64,000 nt of DNA from Siphonodentalium dalli (taxonomy: Eukaryota; Mollusca; Scaphopoda; Gadilida; Siphonodentaliidae), in the NCBI GenBank assembly GCA_032622095.1, contig CP136069.1, positions 52,686,760-52,750,759 of the forward strand, written 5' to 3'. Positions 43,701 through 54,880 of this stretch are shown piece after piece. The position numbers and the translations under genes are program-made. The notes under the pieces are model-generated. The model saw only the letters and a program-made list of their open reading frames with translations, made no database searches and had not been told where the DNA came from. Every line of letters begins with the position of its first letter. The first letter of the stretch is position 1.

Positions 43701-46700
43701 TATTGATGACTCGTCACTGTATCCAGTTGCTTCGATGCCCCATCATATGGCATAGATCAAAGATGAGCTTCTTGTGTTTCGGTGAGGTATTTCATAACTA
43801 CATATCCAGGCACTAGGCATAGGCAGTTTGCTTTTCACGATACGATTTCGTTGACAACCAGGAAGAAGTTAAGGAGACATTATTGTCACTTGCTGCACTC
43901 GACAGGGAAAATGCCAAACCTTACGTTATTTTGCCCAATACTGATGTTTTTCTTATATTCTAAAATAAACCGACCAGAATTAACTCGGTTATGTGCACAG
44001 TTCTGTTAGACCTACAGCGAAGTGAAGCTGTAATGTATCTGCAATGAAGTCAGCGGCCGTATTGATATTTACCCAACAAACCGGCCAAAACCGGCCAAAT
44101 AAAGCTTCAACAGCCTAAAATATCTTCGGTCTGTCTCAATAGAACCATACAAATATGGATATCATTGGAACCGGCTCCTTGGCCACATTGTGATAGTTAC
44201 AGTTATGCCCTGTACCAATGCATTCTCTTATATATGCGAGTCGACCATAGGTCGCCTCGCATATATAAGAGAATGCATTGGCCTAAAAAAAAAGTTTTTT
44301 TAACACTTTTTACCATTTTTTCTTACATTCTTTAACAATTTTATAATTTTTAATGTGTAAAGCCAATGCATTCTCTTATATATGCGAGGCGACCTATGGT
44401 CGACTCGCATATATAAGAGAATGCATTGGCACAGGGCCCTTCTGTTGGGTAAAGGGTTAATCAATCTGTATTATGGACTCTCCTTGTCACAACCGAAGCA
44501 CACATGCTATATTTCTGATATGCAGTCGGATAGTTTTCTGGTGAGCTCTTGTTAGCTTGCGGGATGTGTTTGTAATTCAACTAGATGCTGGGTCGAGTTG
44601 GTTGCAATAGACTCTCATCATGCGACCATCTCTTGTACGAAGTAACTAGAGTGGTACATGTGCTGACTCGCGGCTTGAGGAGTGTGACAATGTCTCAACT
44701 ATTCAAACGACGTTCGGGTGATGAAACACACAGGTATGCCAAAAACAAACTAAATAAATGCCATCTGCCCTTAATATATCTTACTAAACACAATTTGTCT
44801 CATAATTTAACATGACATAAAGTTCTAATGCTTTGCCCTAAACTATGTAATGCCTGATTGTCGCCGGTGTTTCTAGGTTGAATAATTATATTTTCCGGTG
44901 GCAGTATGATAGCAATACAGACTTCGACTTTCATGAAGTCAAATTGTGATATTGCTCCAGAATATTCTAAATTTTTGTGGCCGGACGAAATCAACGTGGC
45001 CAACTATTCATCAAAAATAGACAACGAATAAAGCAGATCTGCCCCAAACGAAATAATATAGCCATAAAGTTGGAGTTCTCTCTGTATTATGACTGCAGGG
45101 ATTCTTTTGCGTTCGAGTACTCGTTATGTTCTTACAATGATAGTCAGCACATATCCGGTTTGAGTTGTTTCCCAAAACGGGTAGGATCGTTTAAATTATA
45201 TTGGGCAATTTCATGTTAGGTTTCTAAGAATCCATTCTGATATATTCTTGAGCGTAAAAAAATATTTTTTTTCAAACATAGTCACAATAAACCTTAACAT
45301 GATAGTATCTAACTTATTTTGGGCGAATAAATGTCAGTTGAGTATATAAACATTTGTCAAATTTTATAATTGTTAGTTTTGGCGGCCATTTTGGCGACCA
45401 TCTTGGTCAAATATATCAATGTCGAGTGTAAATGAATGACACTAACCATATTTAAAGCTGTGTACACTTTTGTTTATTTTTTTCTGCCTATTTCTGTCCA
45501 AGGTTGATCTAGAACCTCGAGAGGCAAGTTTTTGTGAAAATACGTAGCGCATTATTCAATTTGCATATTTCGTTGTATGGAAAACAATTAGACTCAAATT
45601 ACATAATATGTTATACAAAGTACTAGATGTCATAACTGATAAAAAAAAACAAGTCCTACTTGCCACATTTTACAAATAAAAGAAAATGATGTAAGGGGAA
45701 TGTGACAATTCAACAAATTACTATATTTCGGTCGCATTTGACAGCCATCTTGGTTTTTGTGATCAGTTTTGTTCGTTCGAAAGGAAGGTTGGTGCAATTT
45801 TATCACAGATTTTGAAATATTTTCCTATTTCTGGGTTAAATAGTCTTCCTCACGTAGTGCCCATTCTGCAATTCTTTGTGACTGCTTTGATGATGATTTG
45901 ATAGAATTTTCGTGATATCATTCTGTTGAATTATCGGTTATAAACAGCTATGTTTCACCAAATTTACAAATAATAACATAAGTCTACGGTCTTCCGCGAT
46001 AAGGAAGAAAATATATTCACATATACTCATTATTCCCCAGCACATGAGTGATATCAATGAAAATAGGACAGATTTGGGTGATTTCTCCATTTTGGCAGCC
46101 ACCTTGGCCGCCATCATAAACGAAGATACACTTATTTTAGTATATGTATATGGCAATTCACACATTTAGTACAGGTTTACATTATCTTCATCAAATTCGG
46201 TTATTTTCTGTTTAACACTTGGCTAGACTCACAGAATTGAATCTTGGTAAACTTTCATAGCACATTTTTGAATTCACATTTTAAAGACAGTTGGCAGGAA
46301 TGAGAACCGAAACATGACATATTTTATGTTGTCGAAATGGTTGGATACTAGAATTTATTTAAATTTAGGTCGCTATTAGCTACAAATTTCAAACATTAGT
46401 TAATGAATCAAGAGTAAAGTGTGAAAAATAATAAAATTTCCGAATTTCGGTTGCCATTTTGGCGGCCATCTTGGATTATGTTGGCCATCTTTTTCTGTCA
46501 AGTATTGTGTATTAGTTTCACATCAGTGGTGATATATTCAATTTTCTATCATGAATTAACTAGTAGCTATTAATAAAACTGACCCAGTGCATACTTTTGG
46601 ATGGCGGCCATCTTGATGACGTCATAAATCCGCCCAGTCGCGACCCCCAGGCACCTGGTGCCTGAGATACCAAGCAACGTCATTAGCATAGTCGCTATAT

Positions 46701-46740
46701 TTCTTCACAAAATGCACACGGGAGTACGTAATAGCCTCTA
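40760..46740. mobile_element. ~6-kb element with >200-bp imperfect TIRs inside the minisatellite
   Basis: Ends are TAGAGGCT at 40760 and AGCCTCTA at 46740. The inverted arms share GTGCATTTTGTGAAGAAATA, CTATGCTAATGACGTTGC, GGTATCTCAGGCAC, GGTCGCGACTGGG and TTATGACGTCATCAA, and remain similar for at least 220 bp inward. Minisatellite sequence continues in the same style on both sides. The interior has repeated GGCGGCCATCTTGG phrases, a TTAA MITE and no credible transposase. The target duplication could not be fixed. Confidence 0.7.
44067..44460. mobile_element. P2 TTAA MITE, left end truncated
   Basis: TTTACCCAACAAACCGGCC at the left lacks TTAACCC; the right end GTTGGGTAAAGGGTTAA is intact. 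Two core palindromes at about 44214-44282 and 44363-44433. Nearly identical to 26976-27365, so recently active or gene-converted. Confidence 0.8.
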
Positions 46741-47200
46741 TTAACCCATTGGATGGTTTGGAACACCATATTTGTGGTTTTAGACCCTCATTTGTTGGTT
46801 GATTTACTTGCATGTATATGATAGTTTGGGGCAGTCATATATCGGTGTGGGTGCATGACACACCTTGGACAGTTTGGAACATTATATCGGGGCTGACCAG
46901 GACACTAAGCGTATGGCACGGGGCAATTACTGAATGGTTTGGGACACTAATCGAATGAATTGAGCTATTCATTGGATGGTTTGAACCATTCGTTGGTGGG
47001 ACTGTGACCTTCATTTAGTGGATTGGGGACACTAGTTTGGTGGACCAGCACACGCGTTGTGACAGTACTGTAGTTGCTGGTGTGTGACACACGCACGGTG
47101 TATGCATTATGACACTCTCTGCTTGGTGTGGGGTACTGGGTGTGTTGTCTTTGACATCGTTGGTTGGTTTGAACAGTCTTTCCATTGATTGGGACACTCG
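46741..47200. repeat. GGTTTGGGACAC minisatellite (right part)
   Basis: CATTGGATGGTTTGGAACACC, GTATATGATAGTTTGGGGCA and TTATATCGGGGCTG repeat the order seen at 39300-39440, which shows that the 6-kb element interrupted or sits between duplicated parts of one array. Confidence 0.7.
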
Positions 47201-47850
47201 TTGTGATACTTAATATATATCTATATATAAAAGAGTAGGATCTGTCTGTCTGTCTGTTCGGATTTTTTTCTGGGATCGATCTGATGAAATTTAGCGCCAA
47301 TTACCCACATATAACAATTTAAGTGAGTTCATGAGCGATTTTGCTGTGCGTCGCTCACAATTATGGATTTTCTCCTGGGTAATTAATTCAATGTTTATTG
47401 CGATATCGGTTAACAAAAGTCACAGAAAAGCATGTAGTTTCGAGTTGGGACATTCACATACAGTTAAGTACATTATTAAGGAACATATAATAACTAAGAA
47501 ATATATTCCCAGCGTTATGTTTTCGCCTTTATAAGGTTCCCTGTCAAAACTGCAAAAAGTTCCAAGGTTTTGTACTGGTAGAATATGAGCTCTATATACG
47601 GGCGTTAGTCAGAGTAGAGATTCATGGCATGATCTATGTATTGACTAAATTGGTAAGATGGGTATACTACTAACATCAACTGCGAATCTTTCACTTTGTG
47701 GGCGATGGTTAGCAGAGTTTAAATGGCAACCTTTCTTGAAATCGTCACCTATCTAGTCATGACGTCACCCCAAAATATAAATAACACTTATAGACTTTTG
47801 GGGTGTGAAATACATGTATTGTCGATCGGGTTAGCGGAAACAAAGGCATT
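47201..47850. other. No gene recognised
   Basis: A short (GTCT)n run near 47242-47256; otherwise nothing identifiable. Confidence 0.4.
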
Positions 47851-48096
47851 TTAACCCTTTTGTGACGGGAGCTGCGCTGGTGCAACATTAAATATTTTAT
47901 GCCATTGCATTCTCTTATATATACGAGTCTCCCATATAGGGAGCCTCGCATATATAAGAGAACACATTGTTTACACGATCAAGGTAAATATTATTAGGCC
48001 AATGTATTCTCTTATATATAGACTCGCATATATAAGAGAAAACATTGGCACAGGGTTTTGCAAAATTTCATGAGGCTCCAGTCACGAAAGGGTTAA
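47851..48096. mobile_element. P1 TTAA MITE, full length
   Basis: Starts TTAACCCTTTTGTGACGGG and ends CCAGTCACGAAAGGGTTAA. Two core palindromes inside (47903-47972 and 47997-48055). Confidence 0.8.
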
Positions 48097-48220
48097 ATTA
48101 GACTGGAACTGTACTTAGGTCAGACTGGCGTATAACACAGAAAAAGATTCTTCCTCACTGACAAGCGATGATTTTTCCTCTCCCATGGCGAATATCAATA
48201 GTATATGGACTAATTTAATC

Positions 48221-48605
48221 AATAAAGATGCATTATCCATATTAACGCTCCTAAATTATTATTTCTTTAGCTTCGGGGGTCAAAAATATTTAATTCGAGT
48301 CGAGGAACCCACCTATCAAAGCTCAAGAGTGATCCGATATCGAATTTTGAAGTTTGTTATTTCTCGAGATGTGAAATTATTTGTGGCCCAGAAAAACGTT
48401 GTCAAACGTCGTCTCGGACAAAATAGGGGATACAGATGGATAACTCTAAAATCAAGTGGTAATGCGGCCAAATTTCGAGATACTCAAATGATAATACGGC
48501 CATATTTCGTTGAAAAACAATTTGATAAATAACACATTTTGAAATTGTTTTTGTTGTATCTTGATGATATTGGGACCATCTGATATATCGGATTGAGTAC
48601 CTTTA
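48221..48605. repeat. TTAAAG-ended dispersed repeat, copy 3 (longest)
   Basis: AAAGATGCATTATCCATATT at the left and GATTGAGTACCTTTAA at the right, with GAGGAACCCACCTATCAAAG inside. About 385 bp. The short open frame across it is not considered a gene. Confidence 0.55.
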
Positions 48606-48699
48606 ATTACTGACTATATATTACTCAATCATTTGTGTCGATATAGTCAGTGTTTCGAATAAATAAATAGTAACTTGACGCGACTATTCGATATCTCCG

Positions 48700-50350
48700 G
48701 CAGGTACTTGTTCACCGAAACTGATTTGGGATGGTTCTGGTTATTCGACACTAATCTGGTTTGGTACTGGTGCGCCGACACTAATCTGGTTTGGTACTGG
48801 TTATTCGACACTAATCGGGTTTGGTCCTGGTCCCACGACACTAGTCTGGTTTGGTTCTGGTCCTCCGACACTAATCTGGTTTGGTTCTGGTCCCCCGACA
48901 CTAATCTGGTTTGGTTCTGGTCCTCCGACACTAATCTGGTTTGGTTCTGGTCCCCCGACACTAGTCTGGTTTGGTTCTGGTCCTCCGACACTAATCGGGT
49001 TTGGTCCTGGTCCCCCGACACTAATCGGGTTTGGTTCTGGTTCTCCGACACTAATCGGGTTTGGTTCTGGTTCTCCGACACTAATCGGGTTTGGTTCTGG
49101 TTCTCCGACACTAATCGGGTTTGGTCCTGGTCCCCCGACACTAGTCTGGTTTGGTTCTGGTCCCCCGACACTAATCTGGTTTGGTTCTGGTTCTCCGACA
49201 CTAATCGGGTTTGGTTCTGGTCCTCCGACACTAATCGGGTTTGGTCGTGGTCCCCCGACACTAGTCTGGTTTGGTTCTGGTCCTCCGACACTAATCTGGT
49301 TTGGTTCTGGTCCCCCGACACTAATCTGGTTTGGTTCTGGTCCTCCGACACTAATCTGGTTTGGTTCTGGTCCCCCGACACTAGTCTGGTTTGGTTCTGG
49401 TCCTCCGACACTAATCGGGTTTGGTCCTGGTCCCCCGACACTAATCGGGTTTGGTTCTGGTTCTCCGACACTAATCGGGTTTGGTTCTGGTTCTCCGACA
49501 CTAATCGGGTTTGGTTCTGGTTCTCCGACACTAATCGGGTTTGGTCCTGGTCCCCCGACACTAGTCTGGTTTGGTTCTGGTCCCCCGACACTAATCTGGT
49601 TTGGTTCTGGTTCTCCGACACTAATCGGGTTTGGTTCTGGTCCTCCGACACTAATCGGGTTTGGTCGTGGTCCCCCGACACTAGTCTGGTTTGGTTCTGG
49701 TCCTCCGACACTAATCTGGTTTGGTTCTGGTCCCCCGACACTAATCTGGTTTGGTTCTGGTCCTCCGACACTAATCTGGTTTGGTTCTGGTCCCCCGACA
49801 CTAGTCTGGTTTGGTTCTGGTCCTCCGACACTAATCGGGTTTGGTCCTGGTCCCCCGACACTAATCGGGTTTGGTTCTGGTTCTCCGACACTAATCGGGT
49901 TTGGTTCTGGTTCTCCGACACTAATCGGGTTTGGTTCTGGTTCTCCGACACTAATCGGGTTTGGTTCTGGTTCTCCGACACTAATCGGGTTTGGTTCTGG
50001 TTCTCCGACACTAATCGGGTTTGGTTCTGGTTCTCCGACACTAATCGGGTTTGGTTCTGGTCGTCCAACGCTAATCTGGTTTGGTTCTGGTCCTCCGACA
50101 CTAATCTGATTTGGTCCTGGTACTGGTCCTCCGACACTAATTTGGTTTGGTCCTGGTCCTGGTCCCCCGACACTAATCTGATTTGGTCCTGGTACTGGTC
50201 CCCCGACACTAATCTGATTTGGTCCTGGTCCTGGTCCTCCGACACTAATTTGGTTTGGTCCTGGTCCTGGTCCCCCGACACTAATCTGGTTTGGTCCTGG
50301 TCCTCCGACACTAATCTGGTTTGGGCCTCTCGGTTCTGGTCCTCCAACTC
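48700..50350. repeat. 30-bp minisatellite with 420-bp higher-order repeat, open on both strands
   Basis: About 54 units of 30 bp, CTAATCGGGTTTGG(T)...CCGACA. From 48841 to about 49960 the sequence repeats with a 420-bp period (14 units). Because 30 is a multiple of 3, both strands stay open for >550 codons: minus strand TRLVSENQNQ decapeptides, plus strand DTNRVWFWFS. The right part (50100-50290) has units extended by TACTGG/CCTGGT hexamers. The minus frame has no ATG at its upstream limit; its first ATG is about 15 codons in. No splice sites, domain or promoter were seen, so I treat it as satellite-like DNA. Confidence 0.85.
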
Positions 50351-50416
50351 CTGGGTCTGAATTACTGTCATCCGTCGTTGGTGTGCGTTCTGGAAAATAA
50401 ATCGATATTGAATCAA

Positions 50417-50789
50417 GCGAAGGTTTTTATCATTCTTGTATATTTACACACTAAGTGTTGTCATCACTAAATCCAGCATTCTGATTGGTCGGCGCCCACG
50501 TGGCTAGTTGCAGTTATTTCTCGGTGAATGCGTAACGCCTCATAACACCAAGCTAATAACACCATCGATACGTCATTAGGTTTGGAAAGACGAACGCGTA
50601 ATGTTTTGGGCGCATTTGGACTCGCGCAGGATTGACTTAATACATCATCGGGTTTCAACATGAAGAGAAATTGTTCCTATTAACTTTTGCCAAGGGTGCT
50701 ATTGGGGATTTTGGGCTGATCTTGTCACGATACACTTTTCGATTTAAATATATTTACAAAAGTGGCTTTTTCGCTAAATGTATATAAAT
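50417..50789. other. No gene recognised
   Basis: Spacer between the 30-bp array and the palindrome. Nothing identifiable. Confidence 0.4.
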
Positions 50790-50951
50790 ATAAGGATTAA
50801 CTGTCATGTGGACTATTTTTATGGAGATGTAACGGTGAGGTAAGTGGACATAACTTGTATGTAAAACCCTTCGGGTTTTACACAAGTTATGTCCACTTAC
50901 CTCACCGTTACATCTCCATAAAAACAGTCCACATGACAGTTAATCCTTATA
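50790..50951. repeat. Long palindrome with CTTCGG loop
   Basis: Arms of about 70 bp (TAAGGATTAACTGTCATGTG outward, GGACATAACTTGT inward) pair almost perfectly around AAACCC-TTCG-GGTTT. Flanked by TATA-like AT sequence. No coding content. The loop type equals that at 21029-21100, but the arms differ. Confidence 0.8.
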
Positions 50952-51133
50952 TAACTGACGAAATTCAATGTCCTTAGTATAATAATGGTACATTTATGAC
51001 ACAGATGCATATTATATATGACATATCGAGCGTTGCCATGTGCACTATATAACTGGAACTTTATAACACACACACCCACACACACTGCACCAAATTTTGA
51101 ATTTAATTTCATTTACGTGGCACGTATTTTCCA

Positions 51134-51480
51134 TTAAAGATACATAATCCGAATTAACGCTTCTAAATTACTATATATTTGGCTTCAGGGGTAAAACATT
51201 TGATTCGAGTCGAGGGAACCCACCCAACAATCAAAGCCCACAGTTACCAGATATATATTTTTGAAATGTCTTTTTTTTCTGGCGCGCGCCGAAAACGCCA
51301 AAAAAAAAAAACGCGACAAAATATGCGACCAACGTCGCATGATTTTAGTCCGCCAAAAGCGACAAAATATAATGTCGCACATTTTGGCGTTTGTGTCCCG
51401 CGCCAATACATGCAAAATCTCCCCAAAATGTGCGACATTATGTGTTGTTGCGCGCCAAAACATACGATAATTCGCATGTT
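51134..51480. repeat. TTAAAG repeat (copy 4, partial) cut by a GCGAC/GTCGC inverted repeat
   Basis: 51134-51260 matches the other TTAAAG copies (GAGTCGAGGGAACCCACCC). At 51275 it changes to GCGCGCCGAAAACGCC and a set of inverted AATATGCGAC, GTCGCACATTTTGG and CGCGCCAAAACAT motifs to about 51485. The class is unknown. Confidence 0.5.
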
Positions 51481-52484
51481 TTGGCCACAGGTACATGTAA
51501 CAAATATTTTATTACTTACTATAGAAAAACAAGGTTGGCCATTCTGGCGGCCAAATTAAATTTTGGTTTGGCGACTTGGCCGGCGGGGGTTAATCTGCAC
51601 CGATTTAATTCGGGTAAACGGCAAAATGTTTGATTACTTACTTTGAGTAAACATATTAATGTCCGATAATTGCTCCATATATTGCATATTCCATCATTCC
51701 ACGATAAATAGTTTTATTTGATCAACGTTATGATTTTTAATAAGGTGCTGATCATGGATACTTCCGGCATGCACGGTAAGCAAACTCCATGCAGGGTTTA
51801 CCTCCCTTGACGAGGGTCCGAACACAACCGAACACAAGTCCAAATAATGGGAAATATAACAAATATAGTTCATAGGCATATGTATTCATGTTCAGACTAT
51901 TACCACACGAAGTTTGGGCCAATAATAAGTATTTTATTTGATGTTTTGTAAAACGCGTGTTGTGTATGGCATAGAAAAGCCGAACACAAGCTTATGTTGG
52001 GTCCCACTAAAAACCGACCGCACCTCCACCAAGGGTCCGAGCCCGATGGGGTTTGCACTATCATGCAGAATAGACCTGTATATATACCAAAGTCCCAATC
52101 CCCAAGTCGATAGCTCGAGCGGACACGGCACTGTTAACCCCTAACTTGCGGCATGTTCCGTCGGGTACGCAAATTCCAAAGTGGCACCGACCGCACCTCC
52201 CCTGGCTGCCTGACCACGGAAATGGACATTATATCACGCAGCGAATACCCCTATGCACACATGGGCGATCAGACAAGTCGCTAGATGCAGCGAAAGTGAA
52301 TAAATTAACCCATACGCTACTGCCGAATCCCTTTGAATGTGCGCAGAAACGCCGAAAATTACACTCTCCGTCCGCACCGTCCCCACGGGACCAAGCGAAA
52401 TGGAGCATGCACTGTCGTGCAGAATGGTCCCATATGTACCAAAGTTTCAACCCCAAGTCGATAGCTCTAGCGGAATCACTGTAA

Positions 52485-53744
52485 CCATTACCAGGACATG
52501 CATGGCATTGGCTCTAATAATTACTATAGCATTCCCACTAGTCCAGGAGATCGACCCCAAGAAATAACAAATGTTGCTCATTTTGACGGACAAGTGCTAT
52601 CCGGTCTAATTTTGTAGTAAAATATATGTAGATTACGAAAATCCATGATAGCAGTGGTGAATTTGTAGCTTAATTGGCGAAAAATGTGTTTTTATTGACC
52701 TATACCCGATGACCGAAAATGAAAGAATTTTCTGGCGACGTCATATTACTACTAGTCCGGGAGCTAATATGGGTATCCTTGCACCCACTGGGACTTAACT
52801 TCTCCCAACTCATTTTGTTCCTTATTATGTCTTTCAACTTTTAAGCAATGTTAGCAAGAAAAAAAAGTGGCCGTATAGACTCCAGACAAAATGGCGTCCA
52901 TCATGGCCGCCGTTTCTCAGACCAAACCCTAAGTCAGTTTTATGCAAATTATAGCGGTGAAAATCTTGTAAAATGTATACAAATGTATATATTTTCGAGA
53001 AGCTAAGACATAATGTCACTTTTTTGGGGCAAAATTGAAACTCACCATTCAAGATGGCCACCAATATGGCCGCCGGAAGTTGAAAATATGACTCTTTTTT
53101 TTTACAAATATCTTCTAGATCGATTCATGCTGTTTGGAACTGGTTGAGTAATGCGACTTTATTTTGTATTTTGTGTAACTGATCATTGGGGCAATTAAAT
53201 ATGCACTTTTTGGGTTCCTAGCCCCTTCCGTTCCCTCAAAAATTCGAATTTACAGAACGCAGTATAAAATTTCACAAAAAAATCACAATTGGGATTATAG
53301 TCATATTTTAACAAGAAATGAACAGAACTTTGTAATGTAAGTGATGCATATGATTATACCTATGCATATTCCAACTCACTGGAACCAAAATTCTTACTTT
53401 GGCTCAAAATGGCTGCCAAAATGGCTGCCAAAATATGGAAAATGATAAATATTGCCCCAGCGTGTTCTGCAATCGATTACAAGTTGTGGATGATGTACAA
53501 AATTGGCTATTCTGCCTTCTATACATTGAATACTAACATGTCTGATGTGCCATGGTTAATTGTTACTATTGTCACCACTGACATCACCAAAAATATTGGA
53601 CTTTTCTCTCAAAAACTTGGCTTAAATATCGGCAAAAATTAACTTTTCATGTTTAGACCATTTTTGCAATTAAAATGTAACTATCTTTGGGTTGAAAGGT
53701 GTTTATTGTTTTGGTCTATATTAAATGTGTCACACTACGGGGTT
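52485..53744. other. No gene recognised; ATGGCGGCCAT-type phrases
   Basis: AATGGCGTCCATCATGGCCG, AAGATGGCCACCAATATGG and AAAATGGCTGCCAAAATGG resemble the phrases found throughout 41.0-46.6 kb. No domain-like frame. Confidence 0.45.
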
Positions 53745-54880
53745 TATAGACCAAATTGTTGGCCCGATTTTGACAGAACTCTATACTCTCATTAAGTAGA
53801 CATGGATAAACTTTTTATATGCAGCCTGTGTCAGGGAGGACGCAGTTATATAGGGGTGGGTGTAATATAGTGTGTCATTTTGACATATTTCTCGATGGGT
53901 TAATATATAATGCTATGTTATTATGGTCTGAAATGACTAATATCGAGATTTCTGGTGACCATTCAACGATTGATACCATTTGATGTCCCGATGGGGTATA
54001 TTTTAGAAGTTCTGACACGTCACCAAGCTTCGGTACATGTCACGAAGCTTCGGTACATAGGATGAAAAACCGCCACAGATTTGGGGTTAATGATGCAAGG
54101 TCACATTTTTCGCCAGATTTCGACAGAACTATATGCTCTCATTAAGTAGACATGGATAAACTTCTTGTATGTAGCACTGTGCCAGGGAGGAAGCAGTTAT
54201 ATAGGGTGGATGTAATATAGTGTGTCATTTTGACATAATTACACCATGGTTTAATATATAATTCCATGATAATTACAATCTGAAATGACTCATATAAAAG
54301 TTTATGGTGACCATACAACGTTTGATGCCATTTGACGGTACGTGTCACGAAGCTTCGGTAAATTGTATGAAAAATCGCCACAGATTGGGATTAACGATGC
54401 GAGGTCACATTTTCGGTCAGATTTTGACGGAACTGTATACTCTCATTAAGTAGACATCGATAAACTTCTTACATGTAGCCCTGTGTCAGAGAGGGAGCAG
54501 TTATATATATAGTAGGTGTAATATAGTGTGTCATTATGACATATTCCTCGATGGGTTAATATATAATGCGATGCTAATTATGATCTGAAATTATTAATAT
54601 CCGGGTTTCTGGTGACCATTCAACGTTTGTTACCGTTACCATATGATGTCATATGCTGGTATATTCCTGGAGTTCTGACACATCACGAAGCTTCGGTACA
54701 TGGCACGAAGCTTCCGTGCATTGGATGAAAAACCGCCACAGGTTTGGGTTTAAGAATACATTGTCAATTTTTGTTTTGCCACAGCACTGGGAGATAAGTA
54801 CCCAGGGTCACATGTTTCTTCTGATTTTGATAGTACTGTATACTGTTATTAATAAAGATACACCTTGACTAACTTCACGT
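53745..54880. repeat. Three and a half tandem units of 300-400 bp with ACGAAGCTTCGG motifs
   Basis: Anchors TGACAGAACT...CTCTCATTAAGTAGACAT occur at 53771, 54121, 54425 and, degenerate, near 54828. Each unit has TAATATAGTGTGTCATT, GGTGACCATTCAACG and one or two CACGAAGCTTCGGTACAT motifs. Non-coding. Confidence 0.75.

Noticed and set aside
40760-46740. Polinton/Maverick element
   Set aside because: The AG...CT ends could fit, but no 6-bp target duplication, polymerase B, integrase or capsid frame is visible, and the length is too short.
48841-49960. CRISPR-like array of 30-bp repeats
   Set aside because: Units are contiguous without unique spacers, and the sequence is eukaryotic.
48647-50416. 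589-residue minus-strand frame with decapeptide repeats as a protein-coding gene
   Set aside because: The plus strand is equally open because the unit is 30 bp. The minus frame starts at TTG and has no signal, splice or domain evidence. Kept as a repeat, with the coding option listed as a finding.
52146-52484. 112-residue frame (and its mirror at 59854-60204) as a conserved protein
   Set aside because: Both lie in the two inverted-repeat arms, so their similarity follows from DNA duplication. Codon-level constraint cannot be shown.
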